A stretch of DNA of 64,000 nucleotides from JAGTJU01 sp038257535 (GTDB lineage: Bacteria > Myxococcota_A > Polyangia > Fen-1088), in assembly GCA_038257535.1 (NCBI GenBank), contig JBBSJE010000007.1, positions 1 through 64,000 of the forward strand, read 5' to 3'. The notes below the pieces were generated by a model that did no database searches, was not told the DNA's origin, and was given only the letters and a program-made list of their open reading frames with translations. Below are positions 32,188-40,973 of the stretch, piece by piece. The translations under genes were made by a program, and so were the position numbers. Every line of letters starts with the position of its first letter. Positions within the stretch are counted from its first letter, which is position 1.

Positions 32188-33336
32188 GTGGGCCAAAAGC
32201 AGCAGGCAAGGATCGTGGTGGCATTCAACCGCGATCACGAGGGGACGAAGGGCGATCCGGAAAATCTCGCGCGACAGGACGTGGTGGGCACCGCCGCCGA
32301 CGTTTCACTGGTGCTGAAGTCGCAGGGCTTCAAGGTTTCCACCGTGGGCGTCACCGACGATGTCGGTTTGGCGGTCTTGGAGATCGCTGAGGCCGCGCCG
32401 GACGCTGTGTTTAACCTTTGCGAGTCGTTTGGCGGTGAAGGCCGCTTCGAGGCGGTGTTTCCCTTGCTCCTGGATCTAAACCGGTTGTCGTTCACCGGAT
32501 CGGCAGCCCCAACTTTAATGCTGTCTGTGTACAAAGATCGAGCCAAGCAGATCCTGCAAGCCGCCGGCGTTTGCACGCCGTTGGCGCTGCGGGTGGATGG
32601 GCCGCAGTTGCCTACGGGGTTTGAGATGCCTGGGCCCATGATCGTGAAGCCGTCGCGCGAAGACGCCTCGGTGGGCATCGACAGGCACTCGGTGGCCAGC
32701 AGCCGCACCGCTTTGGATCAACAAGTGCGGCGTATCTGGGATCGTTATCAACAGCCCGTGCTGGTTGAACAGTACATCGACGGTCGCGAGATCTACGTGG
32801 CCAAACTTGACGAGCCGTCGGGCGCCAGCGCGCGCATCTTGCCTTTGTTCGAGGTCGATTTTTCGGCGTTGCCACCCGACCGGGCGAAGGTGGTTACCTT
32901 CGACGCCAAGTGGACCAATGATTCGGAAGACTACCTTTGCACGCCCACACGCCCGGTCGACGACCTTGATCCCGCAACGATTGCACGCATCGAAGCGGTG
33001 GGACGCGCGGCGTTTGAGGCGCTTGAGGTGCGCGATTACGGCCGCGTTGACATTCGCTTGGCTTCCGACGGCACACCGTACGTCATTGATGTAAATCCCA
33101 ATTGTGATGTCTCGGCCGCGGCGGGTTTTGCGAAGGCCGCTGTGGCTGCGGGATTGAGTTACGAAACCTTCATCTGTCACATCACGCGTTTGGCACTGGC
33201 AAGACACGATGCAAATACGATCCCCTTTGCCCCAAGATCGCGAAACGCTCGAAAAACTTCTCGCGGATCCGCGCGACAATCCGTTTCGCGACGAGGAAGT
33301 GGCGTGCGCGCTGGAACTGCTCGCAGCGGTTCTTGA
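32188..33336 (+). CDS. ATP-grasp protein, D-alanine-D-alanine ligase family
   Basis: 382 aa from a GTG at 32188. ATP-grasp elements are intact: IVKPSREDASVGI for the nucleotide loop, VLVEQYIDGREIYV, RVDIRLASDGTPYVIDVNPNCD for metal. It should join an acid and an amine with ATP; the substrate is unknown, a D-Ala-D-Ala-like dipeptide being only one option. Homology ends near residue 335. The last 42 residues are basic, Arg/Ser-rich and overlap the GNAT gene by 128 nt in another frame, as if the natural stop were lost. A GCTACACT element sits 13 nt before the GTG, inside the lipB end. Confidence 0.85.
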   Translation: MGQKQQARIVVAFNRDHEGTKGDPENLARQDVVGTAADVSLVLKSQGFKVSTVGVTDDVGLAVLEIAEAAPDAVFNLCESFGGEGRFEAVFPLLLDLNRLSFTGSAAPTLMLSVYKDRAKQILQAAGVCTPLALRVDGPQLPTGFEMPGPMIVKPSREDASVGIDRHSVASSRTALDQQVRRIWDRYQQPVLVEQYIDGREIYVAKLDEPSGASARILPLFEVDFSALPPDRAKVVTFDAKWTNDSEDYLCTPTRPVDDLDPATIARIEAVGRAAFEALEVRDYGRVDIRLASDGTPYVIDVNPNCDVSAAAGFAKAAVAAGLSYETFICHITRLALARHDANTIPFAPRSRNARKTSRGSARQSVSRRGSGVRAGTARSGS

Positions 33337-33688
33337 CCCGCCCGAAGGCAACACGTACCAAGCCCTCGTGGGCGCCGACGAGCACGATGTGCCCCGGTGC
33401 TACGCCTGCTTTGGCAAAACCCCCATGACCGAAGCGGCCTTCGATTTGTATTGGATGGTCACCGAGGCCGCGATTCGAGGGCAGGGCTTGGGGGCGCATT
33501 TGTTGGCCGCGGTCGAAGGCATCATGGCGTCGCAGGGCGCTCGCATCGTGCGAATAGAAACCTCAAGCCTCGAGGGCAACGGCGGCGCCCGGCGGTTTTA
33601 CGAACGTTGCGGTTATGGCGTGGTGGGGATCATTGCCAACTTTTATCGGCCTGGCGATGATTTGGTCACGTTGGTGAAGCACCTGTGA
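33209..33688 (+). CDS. GNAT-family N-acetyltransferase
   Basis: 159 aa. The acetyl-CoA-binding motif AIRGQGLGAHLLAAVEG is clear, followed by a terminal segment GARRFYERCGYGVVG typical of GNATs. It acetylates an amine on an unknown small molecule or protein. Its first 128 nt lie inside the ATP-grasp gene, in a different frame. The MQIRSPLPQDRETLEKLL N-terminus is a normal GNAT start, so it is likely real. It overlaps the next gene by GTGA. Confidence 0.85.
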   Translation: MQIRSPLPQDRETLEKLLADPRDNPFRDEEVACALELLAAVLDPPEGNTYQALVGADEHDVPRCYACFGKTPMTEAAFDLYWMVTEAAIRGQGLGAHLLAAVEGIMASQGARIVRIETSSLEGNGGARRFYERCGYGVVGIIANFYRPGDDLVTLVKHL

Positions 33689-34605
33689 CCTTTGTCCGCT
33701 TCGCTGTGCTTGTGCTGGTCTCGCTGTGTGGTCTGCCTGCGTGCAAGCGCAAGCCAGCCGCTCACGGCCCCAACGAGCCACCCGCGTTCGTGGAGCCCTT
33801 GCTGGGAGAGGTGCTGGTTCAGCGCATGGACGGTGAGGCCAAGCCGCTGCCTGCAGGCGTGGCGTTTGACGACGCCGCGATGACCGCGGCCGCGCGCACG
33901 CAATTGCAAACCGCGAACATCTTCGCCAAGGCGTCTGACGATCCTGCTGTGGAGCTGCCACCCAAAGCCAACGTTTTGGTGGGCTATTCCATAGAGAACG
34001 TTTGGCACAGCGGTCAAGGTGTGGCGCAAGCGCAGGTGAAGCTGCGGGTGGGCATCAAGCCGCATCAGCTGGCCGATCCCTCGTGGGCCGAAGACGTGGA
34101 GGCATCAGGCGAGATCCCCTACCAAGCCGCCACCGCCAACGAAGCCCCGGCGCGAGCTTTTTCCACCTTGGTGCCGCGGATGGTGACCGACATGCTGGCT
34201 GAATACATCAGCCGGCAAAGCCTTCGCCGCGCCAGTGAGAGCGAATTGGTTCGGGTCATCACGCAGGGGGCAGGGGCACAGCTGGAAGACGCCATTCGCA
34301 TTGCGGGACAAAGGCAGGTCAAAGCCGCCATCGATTCGCTGCTGAAGCGCCTTAACGACGAAGAGGAAAACATTAGAGACGCAGCCTTGGGCGCCTTGGT
34401 GACCTTGCGAGAGCCCCGTGCGGTGTCCGTTCTGGCTGAAAGCCGCTCGATGCGGGACACGCGTGAGATGCGCAAAATCCTCACGGCGCTTTCGCTTTTG
34501 GGCGGTCCTGAGGCCGTTGACTATCTGAAGTTCGTCGCCGACGGGCATGACGACGCCGAGATTCGTGCTTTGGCGAAAGAATCACTGCGGCGAGCTGAAC
34601 GCTAA
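33685..34605 (+). CDS. HEAT-repeat lipoprotein
   Basis: 306 aa, a GTG start overlapping the GNAT stop (GTGA). Lipobox LPAC after VLVLVSLCG. The middle (about 30-190) is a mixed alpha-beta region with no family I recognise. The last 95 residues are HEAT-like repeats (IRDAALGALVTLREPRAVSVLAE, MRKILTALSLLGGPEAVDYL). Such repeats form helical scaffolds for protein binding. An envelope role is expected from the lipoprotein signal. The gene ends 4 nt before the 16-bp site that precedes the giant regulator. Confidence 0.7.
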   Translation: MTFVRFAVLVLVSLCGLPACKRKPAAHGPNEPPAFVEPLLGEVLVQRMDGEAKPLPAGVAFDDAAMTAAARTQLQTANIFAKASDDPAVELPPKANVLVGYSIENVWHSGQGVAQAQVKLRVGIKPHQLADPSWAEDVEASGEIPYQAATANEAPARAFSTLVPRMVTDMLAEYISRQSLRRASESELVRVITQGAGAQLEDAIRIAGQRQVKAAIDSLLKRLNDEEENIRDAALGALVTLREPRAVSVLAESRSMRDTREMRKILTALSLLGGPEAVDYLKFVADGHDDAEIRALAKESLRRAER

Positions 34606-34608
34606 TCC

Positions 34609-34624
34609 GCAACAAAGTTGGCAG
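34609..34624 (+). promoter_or_regulatory. 16-bp dyad upstream of the giant regulator gene (copy 1)
   Basis: GCAACAAAGTTGGCAG contains the inverted repeat CAAC-AAA-GTTG. The identical 16 bp recur at 39737-39752, 8 nt after the regulator stop. This copy lies 42 nt before the regulator ATG. A candidate operator for autoregulation. Confidence 0.5.
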
Positions 34625-34665
34625 ACGACTGGGCAACTGCACCCGCGTCGGTTACTGTTAGACGT

Positions 34666-37600
34666 ATGACTGCCAACACCGTTGACACCCTGCGGGGGCC
34701 CGTGGTCAACGGCCGTTTTCGGGTGGAAGCGCCGATGGCACATGGCGCGCAAGCGCTGAGCTACCACGCTTACGACCTGCAGCTGAAGTGCGCTTGCGTG
34801 ATGAAGTTCAGCCTGGAGGCGCGGCAGGGGGCGGAATTGGGAGCTGAGTTTCGGCATCTTCGCGGGCTTGACCACCCCCACATCGTCCGCGCCTTGGATG
34901 TGGGGCGCGCGCTGGGGCCAGAGCCTTTGTTGGTAAAGGGCGCAGGTGAAGATGTCGATTTGGGGGGCCGCGCTTACCTTGCGCTTGAGCACGTCAAAGG
35001 CCCGAACCTGCTCAAGGCGGCGCCGGCGGTTGCAGCGTTGGACCGTCCGCGCTGGCTATGGCAACTAGCTTGCCACCTGGCTGACGCCCTGGCGTATTTG
35101 CATGCGCGCCACCTGCTGCATGGCGACCTAACGCCAGCTAACGTTGCCATCACCGGCCTGGATCAGGCGGTTCTGCTGGACTTTGGCTTGGCCTGGCGGC
35201 TTGTGGGTGGTGTCACCGCAAAAACCGGCTCTAGGGGGCAAGGCACGCTGGGGTTTGCGTCTCCCGAGGCGTTGGCGGGAGGTTTGGGCCCGCGGTCAGA
35301 TTTGTTCGGCTTGGGCGCAACGCTTTATTGGGCTTGGTGTCAGCAGGTTCCTTACGGCGAAGGGGCCAACGGTGTGGCCCGCCTGCTCGCGGGGCAGCCG
35401 CCTACAAAGCCTGCCCAACACCGCGAAGGCTTGCCGTCCACCTTTGAGTCGCTGCTTTTGCAATTGGTGGCTTCGGCGCCCAAAGACCGGCCGGCGGATG
35501 CGGTGGAAGTGTTGCGGCGGCTTTTGCGGTTGGGGGCCGACAACGGGTGGGGGGCGGAGGCTGGCGCCGCGCCAGACTCGATGCACTTGGCCGCCGCGCT
35601 GGCGCCCGCCACACCCTCGGGCGACGTTTTGGCCGGCGTGTTCGTAGGCAGACAGCCGGAGCTTGCCGCTGTCGACGCCACGCTTGCTGATCTGCAACAC
35701 GGGCGCAGCCGGGTGAACGCCTTGGTGATCAGCGGCCCGCCCGGCTTCGGACGCCACACGCTGCTGCAAGAAGCTTTGGCGCGTGCGAAGTTGCGCGGGC
35801 TTGCCCAAGGGCTTGAATTCACCGTAACCACACTGGGGCGTTTGATGTCCGCGCAGCCACTGCCTGCAACGCGTGCAGGCGATCCTGCGCAGCAAGCCAC
35901 CAACCAATGGGCGCAGGCTTTGGCGGCAGCCGACCTGCGGGCGCGGCAAGCGCCGCTGGTGGTGATCGCAGAAGCCGCGAACGCCGAGCCCTTGGTGCAA
36001 AGGTTGAGGCTCATGACATCGCAAGCCGCGGGCCGCTGCTTGTTCGTGGTGATTGCCGATGCACGATTGGCCACCGAAAGCGACACGGTGGCGCATGTTC
36101 CGCTTGATGCGTTTTCGCAGCAAGATGTGGCGTCGCTGCTGGCGGCGGCGGCGCTGCCACACGACCGCTCCACCGCGCAACCGTTATGGCAGGCGTGTGA
36201 AGGACATCCCGCGCTCGCCGCCTTGCTCGTGCGGCAACGACGCGCGGGATTCACACTTGGATCGCCCGTTGCGAACACCGAGCCTGTGGGCGCCTTTCGA
36301 GCGCAGTTTCGCAGCCTGGGTGGGGCGGCTCAAGCCGCCATCGTGGCGGTGTGGTGGGACTTGGCGAGCGCCGTCGACTTGGACGGCGCACAAGTGGCCG
36401 TGCGCGCAGGGTGGCTGAAGGCTAGCGCGGCCGGAGCGCTTTCGGTGCCTTCGGGCCTGCAGCGGCAGGCGCTCTGGGGCATTTGGGATACTTCTGAACA
36501 CCCTCCCGAGGCCGCCGTAACGGCCCTGGCCGCGGCCGCGTCGAGTCGGCTCGCGCCCCAGGACGCCCGCCGCGCAGAAGCGTTGCGCGTGATGGGGCGA
36601 ACCGGAGAAGCTTTTGCGGATTTTTTGGCTGCGGCTAGCGCCCGCTGGTTGCGGTTTGACAGCGAAGGCGCGCTTTGGTGTTGGCAGCAGGCGGAAGCGA
36701 CGGATGACGGTTCCGTATGGCCTCAAGACCACATCACGTGGCGCGCGCAGGCGCTGGGCCTGGTGTCGCGTTACGACGCCGCGGAAGTGTGGCTGCAATC
36801 CCAGCCCACACCCAACCCCGTTTCGCCGCAGGTTGAGGTGGCACGCGCTGAACTGCGTTCATGGTTGTCGCGGCGGCAGGGCGATCTGGAGGGCGCTGGA
36901 CGCTGGTTGGCTAGCGCTGAAGCGCGCTTGCAAAACCAGCCACATGCCGGCGACGAAACCAAGGCGGCGTTGGCGCGGCTGCAGGTGCGCCGGGCGCGTC
37001 TGTTGGTATCGCAGGGCCGGCACCAAGACGCCTTGGCTTTGGCGGCCACGAGCCACGCAGACGACGAGCCGATCCAGTTGGTGCAATGGGAAACGCAGGC
37101 GTTGGCGTCTGCCTACCTTGGCCAATGGGTAAAGGCCGAGACCGCCGTGCGCGCGCTGGAGCGTCACGCCGGCGCGGCCGGTGAGGAGCAAGCGGGGCGC
37201 GTGGCGGCTGTGCGCGGCTTGTTGTCGCAGCTGCAGCAAGATCTGGCACTTTCTGCCTTGGCCTATCGCAAGGCTTCGGCGCACTTCGAGCGCGCGGGCG
37301 ACGTGCATGGCAGGTCGAACGCGCTTTTGAACTTGGCCATGGTGCTGGCCGAGCAGGGCCGCAATGCGGATTCTTTGGCGTGTTTTCAATCGGCCTATCA
37401 GGGGCTTTTGCATGTGGGCGCCGCCGCCGACGCCACGGCCGCCGCCTTCAACGCCGGGTTGTTGTTCGCGCGTTTGGGCGACGACAAAGCCTCGGCTGCG
37501 GCCGAGCAGCAAGTGCGCCAAGCCTCAAAGGCTTTAAACACCCAGGCGGCGGGCGCTTGGATCGAGACGCTGTCGGCCGCACGGCAATGGCATCGCCGCG

Positions 37601-39729
37601 CCTGGACTGAGGCCGCTTTGGCGCATGAACGTGCAGCCGCTCTGTTTGCCGCCAGCGGTGATCCCATGCGCACCTGCTGGGCTCGCTTGGCGGCGTGCGA
37701 GGCCTGGGGCTTGGCCCGGCAGTTGGCCCCCGCGCATGCGGCGCTGAAGGCGGCCGCGGAGGTGCCCCCTGCGCTGCAGCGCAATTTGGCGTGGGCGCGC
37801 GCGCGTTTGGCTTTGGCGGGCGACCCTCAGGTTGCGACGAGCCCGTTGGCTCTGCAGTTGTCTCAGGCAGCGCAATCTGATCACCAGCGCCAGCGCGTCG
37901 TGGATGGCTTTCGTTCCGCCGCGTTGGCCGCGCAATTGTTCCACCATGTTGGCGAGCAAGAACAAGCCCGTGCGCAAGCACGCTTGGCCCTGCAATGGCT
38001 CAAGGAGATTCACGTGAACACACCCCCTGAATACCAAGCGGCGCTCGCGCAAGATTCCGATGCCGCGTGGCTTACCCGCTTGCCCGAAATGGGCTCCGCT
38101 GCCGGTGAATCGCAGCCAGGGCTCGTGGCGCTGGCTCAGAAGCTGTCCCACGCCGAGGCGCGTCTGCGGCGTTTCGTGCGGTTAAGCAAGCGCCTCAACA
38201 GCGAGCTTCGGTTGCCGCGTCTGCTTGAAACGGTTTTGGACACCGTGATTGAACTGACCGAAGCCGAACGTGGCTTTTTGTTGCTGCGCGAAGCCCAAGG
38301 TGAATTGGTGGTGCGTGCGGCACGGAACATCGATCAAACCTCCTTGGAAGGTCAAGCGCTGGCATTCTCACGCTCCATTGCCGAACAGGTGGCCCGCACG
38401 GGCACACCGGTGATCACTGTGGATGCAGCGGCCGACGATCGGTTTGCGCAGGCCCTGTCCGTTAGTGACTTGCAGCTGCGTTCGGTGGTGGCCGTGCCTT
38501 TAACCGTCAAAGGCCAGGTCGAGGGCACCATCTACGTAGACAACCGGCTGCGCCACGGCGCTTTCACCGAAGATGACGTGGCCACTTTGCTGGAGTTTGC
38601 CGAACTGGCCGCGCTGGCCATCGGCAACACGCGCCTGATCGCCGAACTCAAACGTCGCGACCGCCAGATCGAAACCCTCAACCGTCGCTTGCAGGCGGAT
38701 TTGGCCGCACGCAAAGATGAGATCTCGGTGATGCGCGTGCAGCTGACCGAAAGCCGTGAAAGCTTTGCCCTGCGCTTCGATTATCACAACCTCATCGGTC
38801 GCTCGCCGCGCATGATGGAAATGCTGCGGCTCATCGACAGGATCAGCGAAACCAACCTCCCCGTGGTCATTCAGGGCGAAAGCGGCACCGGCAAAGAATT
38901 GGTGGCCCGCGCGTTGGTTGCCAACGGTGTCCGCAAAGACAAAGCGTTTGTTACCGAAAATTGCGCCGCTATTCCCGAAACGCTGCTGGAATCCACATTG
39001 TTCGGTTACGTGCGCGGGGCCTTCACAGGCGCTGACAAAGACACCCGTGGCTTGTTCGCCGCGGCTCATGAAGGCACGTTGTTCTTGGACGAAGTGGGGG
39101 AGATGTCACCAGCTTTGCAAGGCAAGCTGTTGCGCGTGTTGCAGGAAGGCGAATACCGGCGCGTGGGCGCTCAGCGCAACGAACGCACCGACGTGCGGGT
39201 GATTGTGGCCACGAACCGCGATTTGGAAGCCATGGTTCGCGAGGGCCGGTTCCGCCAAGATTTGTTCTATCGCCTGGCCGTGGTGCGCGTGCACTTGCCA
39301 CCCTTGCGCGAACGCCTCGAGGACATTCCCTTGCTCGTGCGGCATTTCCTGCAAGTTTGGCAAGGGCGCGCGGGCATCAAAGCCAACAACATCACCCCCG
39401 ACGCGTTGGCGCGTCTGTGCGCGTACGCCTGGCCGGGCAATGTGCGCGAGTTGGAAAACGAAATTGGCCGCGCGGCCGCGTTTGCCAGCGCCACCATCTC
39501 AAGCGCGGACTTGTCTTCCCACATTGCGGGCGGTGGCGCTGACCGGACGGCCTTAGAGCCAGCAGGAAACGACCTTCGCCTCAAACCCCAGGTGGAACGT
39601 TTGGAGAAAACCCTGTTGCGGGAGGCGCTGGCACGATGCGATGGGAATCAGACCCGCGCCGCCGAGGGGCTAGGCTTGTCCCGGTTTGGGTTGCAGAAAA
39701 AGCTCAAGCGTTATGGCATGGAGGGGTGA
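34666..39729 (+). CDS. Giant regulator: Ser/Thr kinase, ATPase-like, TPR, GAF, sigma-54 AAA and Fis-HTH domains
   Basis: 1687 aa. Order: protein kinase (about 12-288; VMK Lys, HGDLTPANV catalytic loop, DFG); ATPase-like region (about 325-545) whose Walker A is GPPGFGRHTL with Lys replaced; TPR-like helices (about 610-1110); GAF (about 1182-1325); sigma-54 interaction AAA+ domain (about 1372-1600; GESGTGKE, RGAFTGA, LDEVGEM); Fis-type HTH (about 1642-1687). It should couple a kinase or ligand signal to transcription from sigma-54 promoters. The GAFTGA loop is intact, so the activator half looks functional. The start ATG at 34666 lies 7 nt after TACTGT. Confidence 0.9.
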   Translation: MTANTVDTLRGPVVNGRFRVEAPMAHGAQALSYHAYDLQLKCACVMKFSLEARQGAELGAEFRHLRGLDHPHIVRALDVGRALGPEPLLVKGAGEDVDLGGRAYLALEHVKGPNLLKAAPAVAALDRPRWLWQLACHLADALAYLHARHLLHGDLTPANVAITGLDQAVLLDFGLAWRLVGGVTAKTGSRGQGTLGFASPEALAGGLGPRSDLFGLGATLYWAWCQQVPYGEGANGVARLLAGQPPTKPAQHREGLPSTFESLLLQLVASAPKDRPADAVEVLRRLLRLGADNGWGAEAGAAPDSMHLAAALAPATPSGDVLAGVFVGRQPELAAVDATLADLQHGRSRVNALVISGPPGFGRHTLLQEALARAKLRGLAQGLEFTVTTLGRLMSAQPLPATRAGDPAQQATNQWAQALAAADLRARQAPLVVIAEAANAEPLVQRLRLMTSQAAGRCLFVVIADARLATESDTVAHVPLDAFSQQDVASLLAAAALPHDRSTAQPLWQACEGHPALAALLVRQRRAGFTLGSPVANTEPVGAFRAQFRSLGGAAQAAIVAVWWDLASAVDLDGAQVAVRAGWLKASAAGALSVPSGLQRQALWGIWDTSEHPPEAAVTALAAAASSRLAPQDARRAEALRVMGRTGEAFADFLAAASARWLRFDSEGALWCWQQAEATDDGSVWPQDHITWRAQALGLVSRYDAAEVWLQSQPTPNPVSPQVEVARAELRSWLSRRQGDLEGAGRWLASAEARLQNQPHAGDETKAALARLQVRRARLLVSQGRHQDALALAATSHADDEPIQLVQWETQALASAYLGQWVKAETAVRALERHAGAAGEEQAGRVAAVRGLLSQLQQDLALSALAYRKASAHFERAGDVHGRSNALLNLAMVLAEQGRNADSLACFQSAYQGLLHVGAAADATAAAFNAGLLFARLGDDKASAAAEQQVRQASKALNTQAAGAWIETLSAARQWHRRAWTEAALAHERAAALFAASGDPMRTCWARLAACEAWGLARQLAPAHAALKAAAEVPPALQRNLAWARARLALAGDPQVATSPLALQLSQAAQSDHQRQRVVDGFRSAALAAQLFHHVGEQEQARAQARLALQWLKEIHVNTPPEYQAALAQDSDAAWLTRLPEMGSAAGESQPGLVALAQKLSHAEARLRRFVRLSKRLNSELRLPRLLETVLDTVIELTEAERGFLLLREAQGELVVRAARNIDQTSLEGQALAFSRSIAEQVARTGTPVITVDAAADDRFAQALSVSDLQLRSVVAVPLTVKGQVEGTIYVDNRLRHGAFTEDDVATLLEFAELAALAIGNTRLIAELKRRDRQIETLNRRLQADLAARKDEISVMRVQLTESRESFALRFDYHNLIGRSPRMMEMLRLIDRISETNLPVVIQGESGTGKELVARALVANGVRKDKAFVTENCAAIPETLLESTLFGYVRGAFTGADKDTRGLFAAAHEGTLFLDEVGEMSPALQGKLLRVLQEGEYRRVGAQRNERTDVRVIVATNRDLEAMVREGRFRQDLFYRLAVVRVHLPPLRERLEDIPLLVRHFLQVWQGRAGIKANNITPDALARLCAYAWPGNVRELENEIGRAAAFASATISSADLSSHIAGGGADRTALEPAGNDLRLKPQVERLEKTLLREALARCDGNQTRAAEGLGLSRFGLQKKLKRYGMEG

Positions 39730-39736
39730 TAACGTG

Positions 39737-39752
39737 GCAACAAAGTTGGCAG
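39737..39752 (+). promoter_or_regulatory. 16-bp dyad downstream of the giant regulator gene (copy 2)
   Basis: This copy is identical to 34609-34624. Here the flanking bases extend the dyad to GGCAAC-AAA-GTTGGC. It lies in the 152-nt gap before the lipoprotein gene at 39882, where it could control that gene. Confidence 0.5.
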
Positions 39753-39881
39753 CTCCGCACTTGCCGTTGGCAGAGCAGGGGTAGGCAGGGCTGAAAATGC
39801 TGGGTGGAGCGGCGATTTTGTTGGCTCTATTCTTGCTCCTACTTGGTTTTAGGAATTACGGGAATGATTGATTGGAAGCCA

Positions 39882-40265
39882 ATGATCCGACGCCTTCTGT
39901 GCCTTGCCGCCCTCACCTGGCACGTGGCGTCGTGCAATTCCAATTTCATTCCTGTCCCCCCCCCGGGCGACCCCACGTTTGCACCCGTTCAGGTCGCAGA
40001 CGCAACGGGCGCGCCGCGACAGATGTGGCAGGTGTCGGGATCTGACAGCCCGGCCATGAAAAACGCGCGCGTGTTCGTATTCAACAACAGCCTGGGCGTG
40101 GGCGTGATCGGCCGCGCGAATGAGCTGGGCAGCTACAGCACGGGTTTGCTCGACGGCAATTTGGGCGATCAAGTTGAACTGCATTACGAAACCGCCGATG
40201 GCGAAAGAAGCCCCACCACGTGTCGTTTGCTGGTGCAAGGCGTGGGGCGAACCCCTTGTCCTTAG
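39882..40265 (+). CDS. Small lipoprotein of unknown function
   Basis: 127 aa. The N-terminus MIRRLLCLAALTWHVASC is a lipoprotein signal, lipobox VASC (Cys18). The mature part (about 109 residues) is beta-rich (ARVFVFNNSLGVGVIGRANELG, GDQVELHYETADGE) with no family recognised; the style resembles small Ig-like domains. An in-frame ATG at 39864 is an alternative start. It lies downstream of the regulator and near the second 16-bp dyad. Confidence 0.65.
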   Translation: MIRRLLCLAALTWHVASCNSNFIPVPPPGDPTFAPVQVADATGAPRQMWQVSGSDSPAMKNARVFVFNNSLGVGVIGRANELGSYSTGLLDGNLGDQVELHYETADGERSPTTCRLLVQGVGRTPCP

Positions 40266-40283
40266 GGCTCACAATGAGGCGTG

Positions 40284-40949
40284 ATGCCATTTCGGAAAAC
40301 AGAGCTGGAGCTCATAAACGGTGAATTGGCAGCGGCGGGGGCAGCCCTATTTGCCGCAGAGCAAGCCCACCGCGATCTGGCCCGCACGCTTGATGATCTC
40401 AGCCAACTGGACGAACGCGTTCAAGAGTTGTCGCGCGCCGAACGTGAAGTTCTTTACGAACTTGAGCGGCTGACGAGCGCCGGTTGGTATGCGCTTTACA
40501 ACAGCGTGCTAGGCACCGTGCAGGACAAACACGAGGTGGAATTGGCCGCTTTGGCGCGGGTGCAAGCCGAGCGGCGTCAGCAGGAGCTTCATCGCGACAG
40601 TCTGCAGAAGCGGGTCGAGGCGCTATTGGCCTGCACACGAACTCATGACGACGCCCGCAGCCGGTTCGATGTGGCTGTGGAAAACAAAGAGCGTTTGCTG
40701 CGCAGCCACGACACATCCGCAAGTCGCCGGTTGTGGCGCGTGTCCGAAGAAGAGCAACAGACGATCGCCAGCTTGGAACGCATCGATCGGGCCATTCGCT
40801 CACGCCAAGCGCGGGGCGCGTCGGGGCGCGAACTGAAGATGTTGCGTTCGGTGTGGCGAGAAACTTTGGCAAAAAAAAACGCCCTGGCGCAAGAGCGCAG
40901 GGCGATTGTTCTCGACGGTCTCAACGTGTCTTGGAAAGCTGCGTCCTAA
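40284..40949 (+). CDS. Coiled-coil protein of unknown function
   Basis: 221 aa from ATG 40284 (a GTG at 40281 is also possible). It is predominantly helical: heptad-rich stretches such as LDDLSQLDERVQELSRAEREVL and ERRQQELHRDSLQKRVEALL, with no signal peptide or membrane helix. No catalytic motif is seen. It starts 18 nt after the lipoprotein gene, so it may be cotranscribed. It could be cytoskeletal or an adaptor; the function is unknown. Confidence 0.65.
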   Translation: MPFRKTELELINGELAAAGAALFAAEQAHRDLARTLDDLSQLDERVQELSRAEREVLYELERLTSAGWYALYNSVLGTVQDKHEVELAALARVQAERRQQELHRDSLQKRVEALLACTRTHDDARSRFDVAVENKERLLRSHDTSASRRLWRVSEEEQQTIASLERIDRAIRSRQARGASGRELKMLRSVWRETLAKKNALAQERRAIVLDGLNVSWKAAS

Positions 40950-40973
40950 GGGGTTTGGAGCGCAGCAGTGGGC

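Noticed and set aside
34609..34640. Sigma-54 promoter reading of the TTGGCA segment in the 16-bp dyad
   Set aside because: The GG to GC spacing does not fit the strict -24/-12 distance in either copy.
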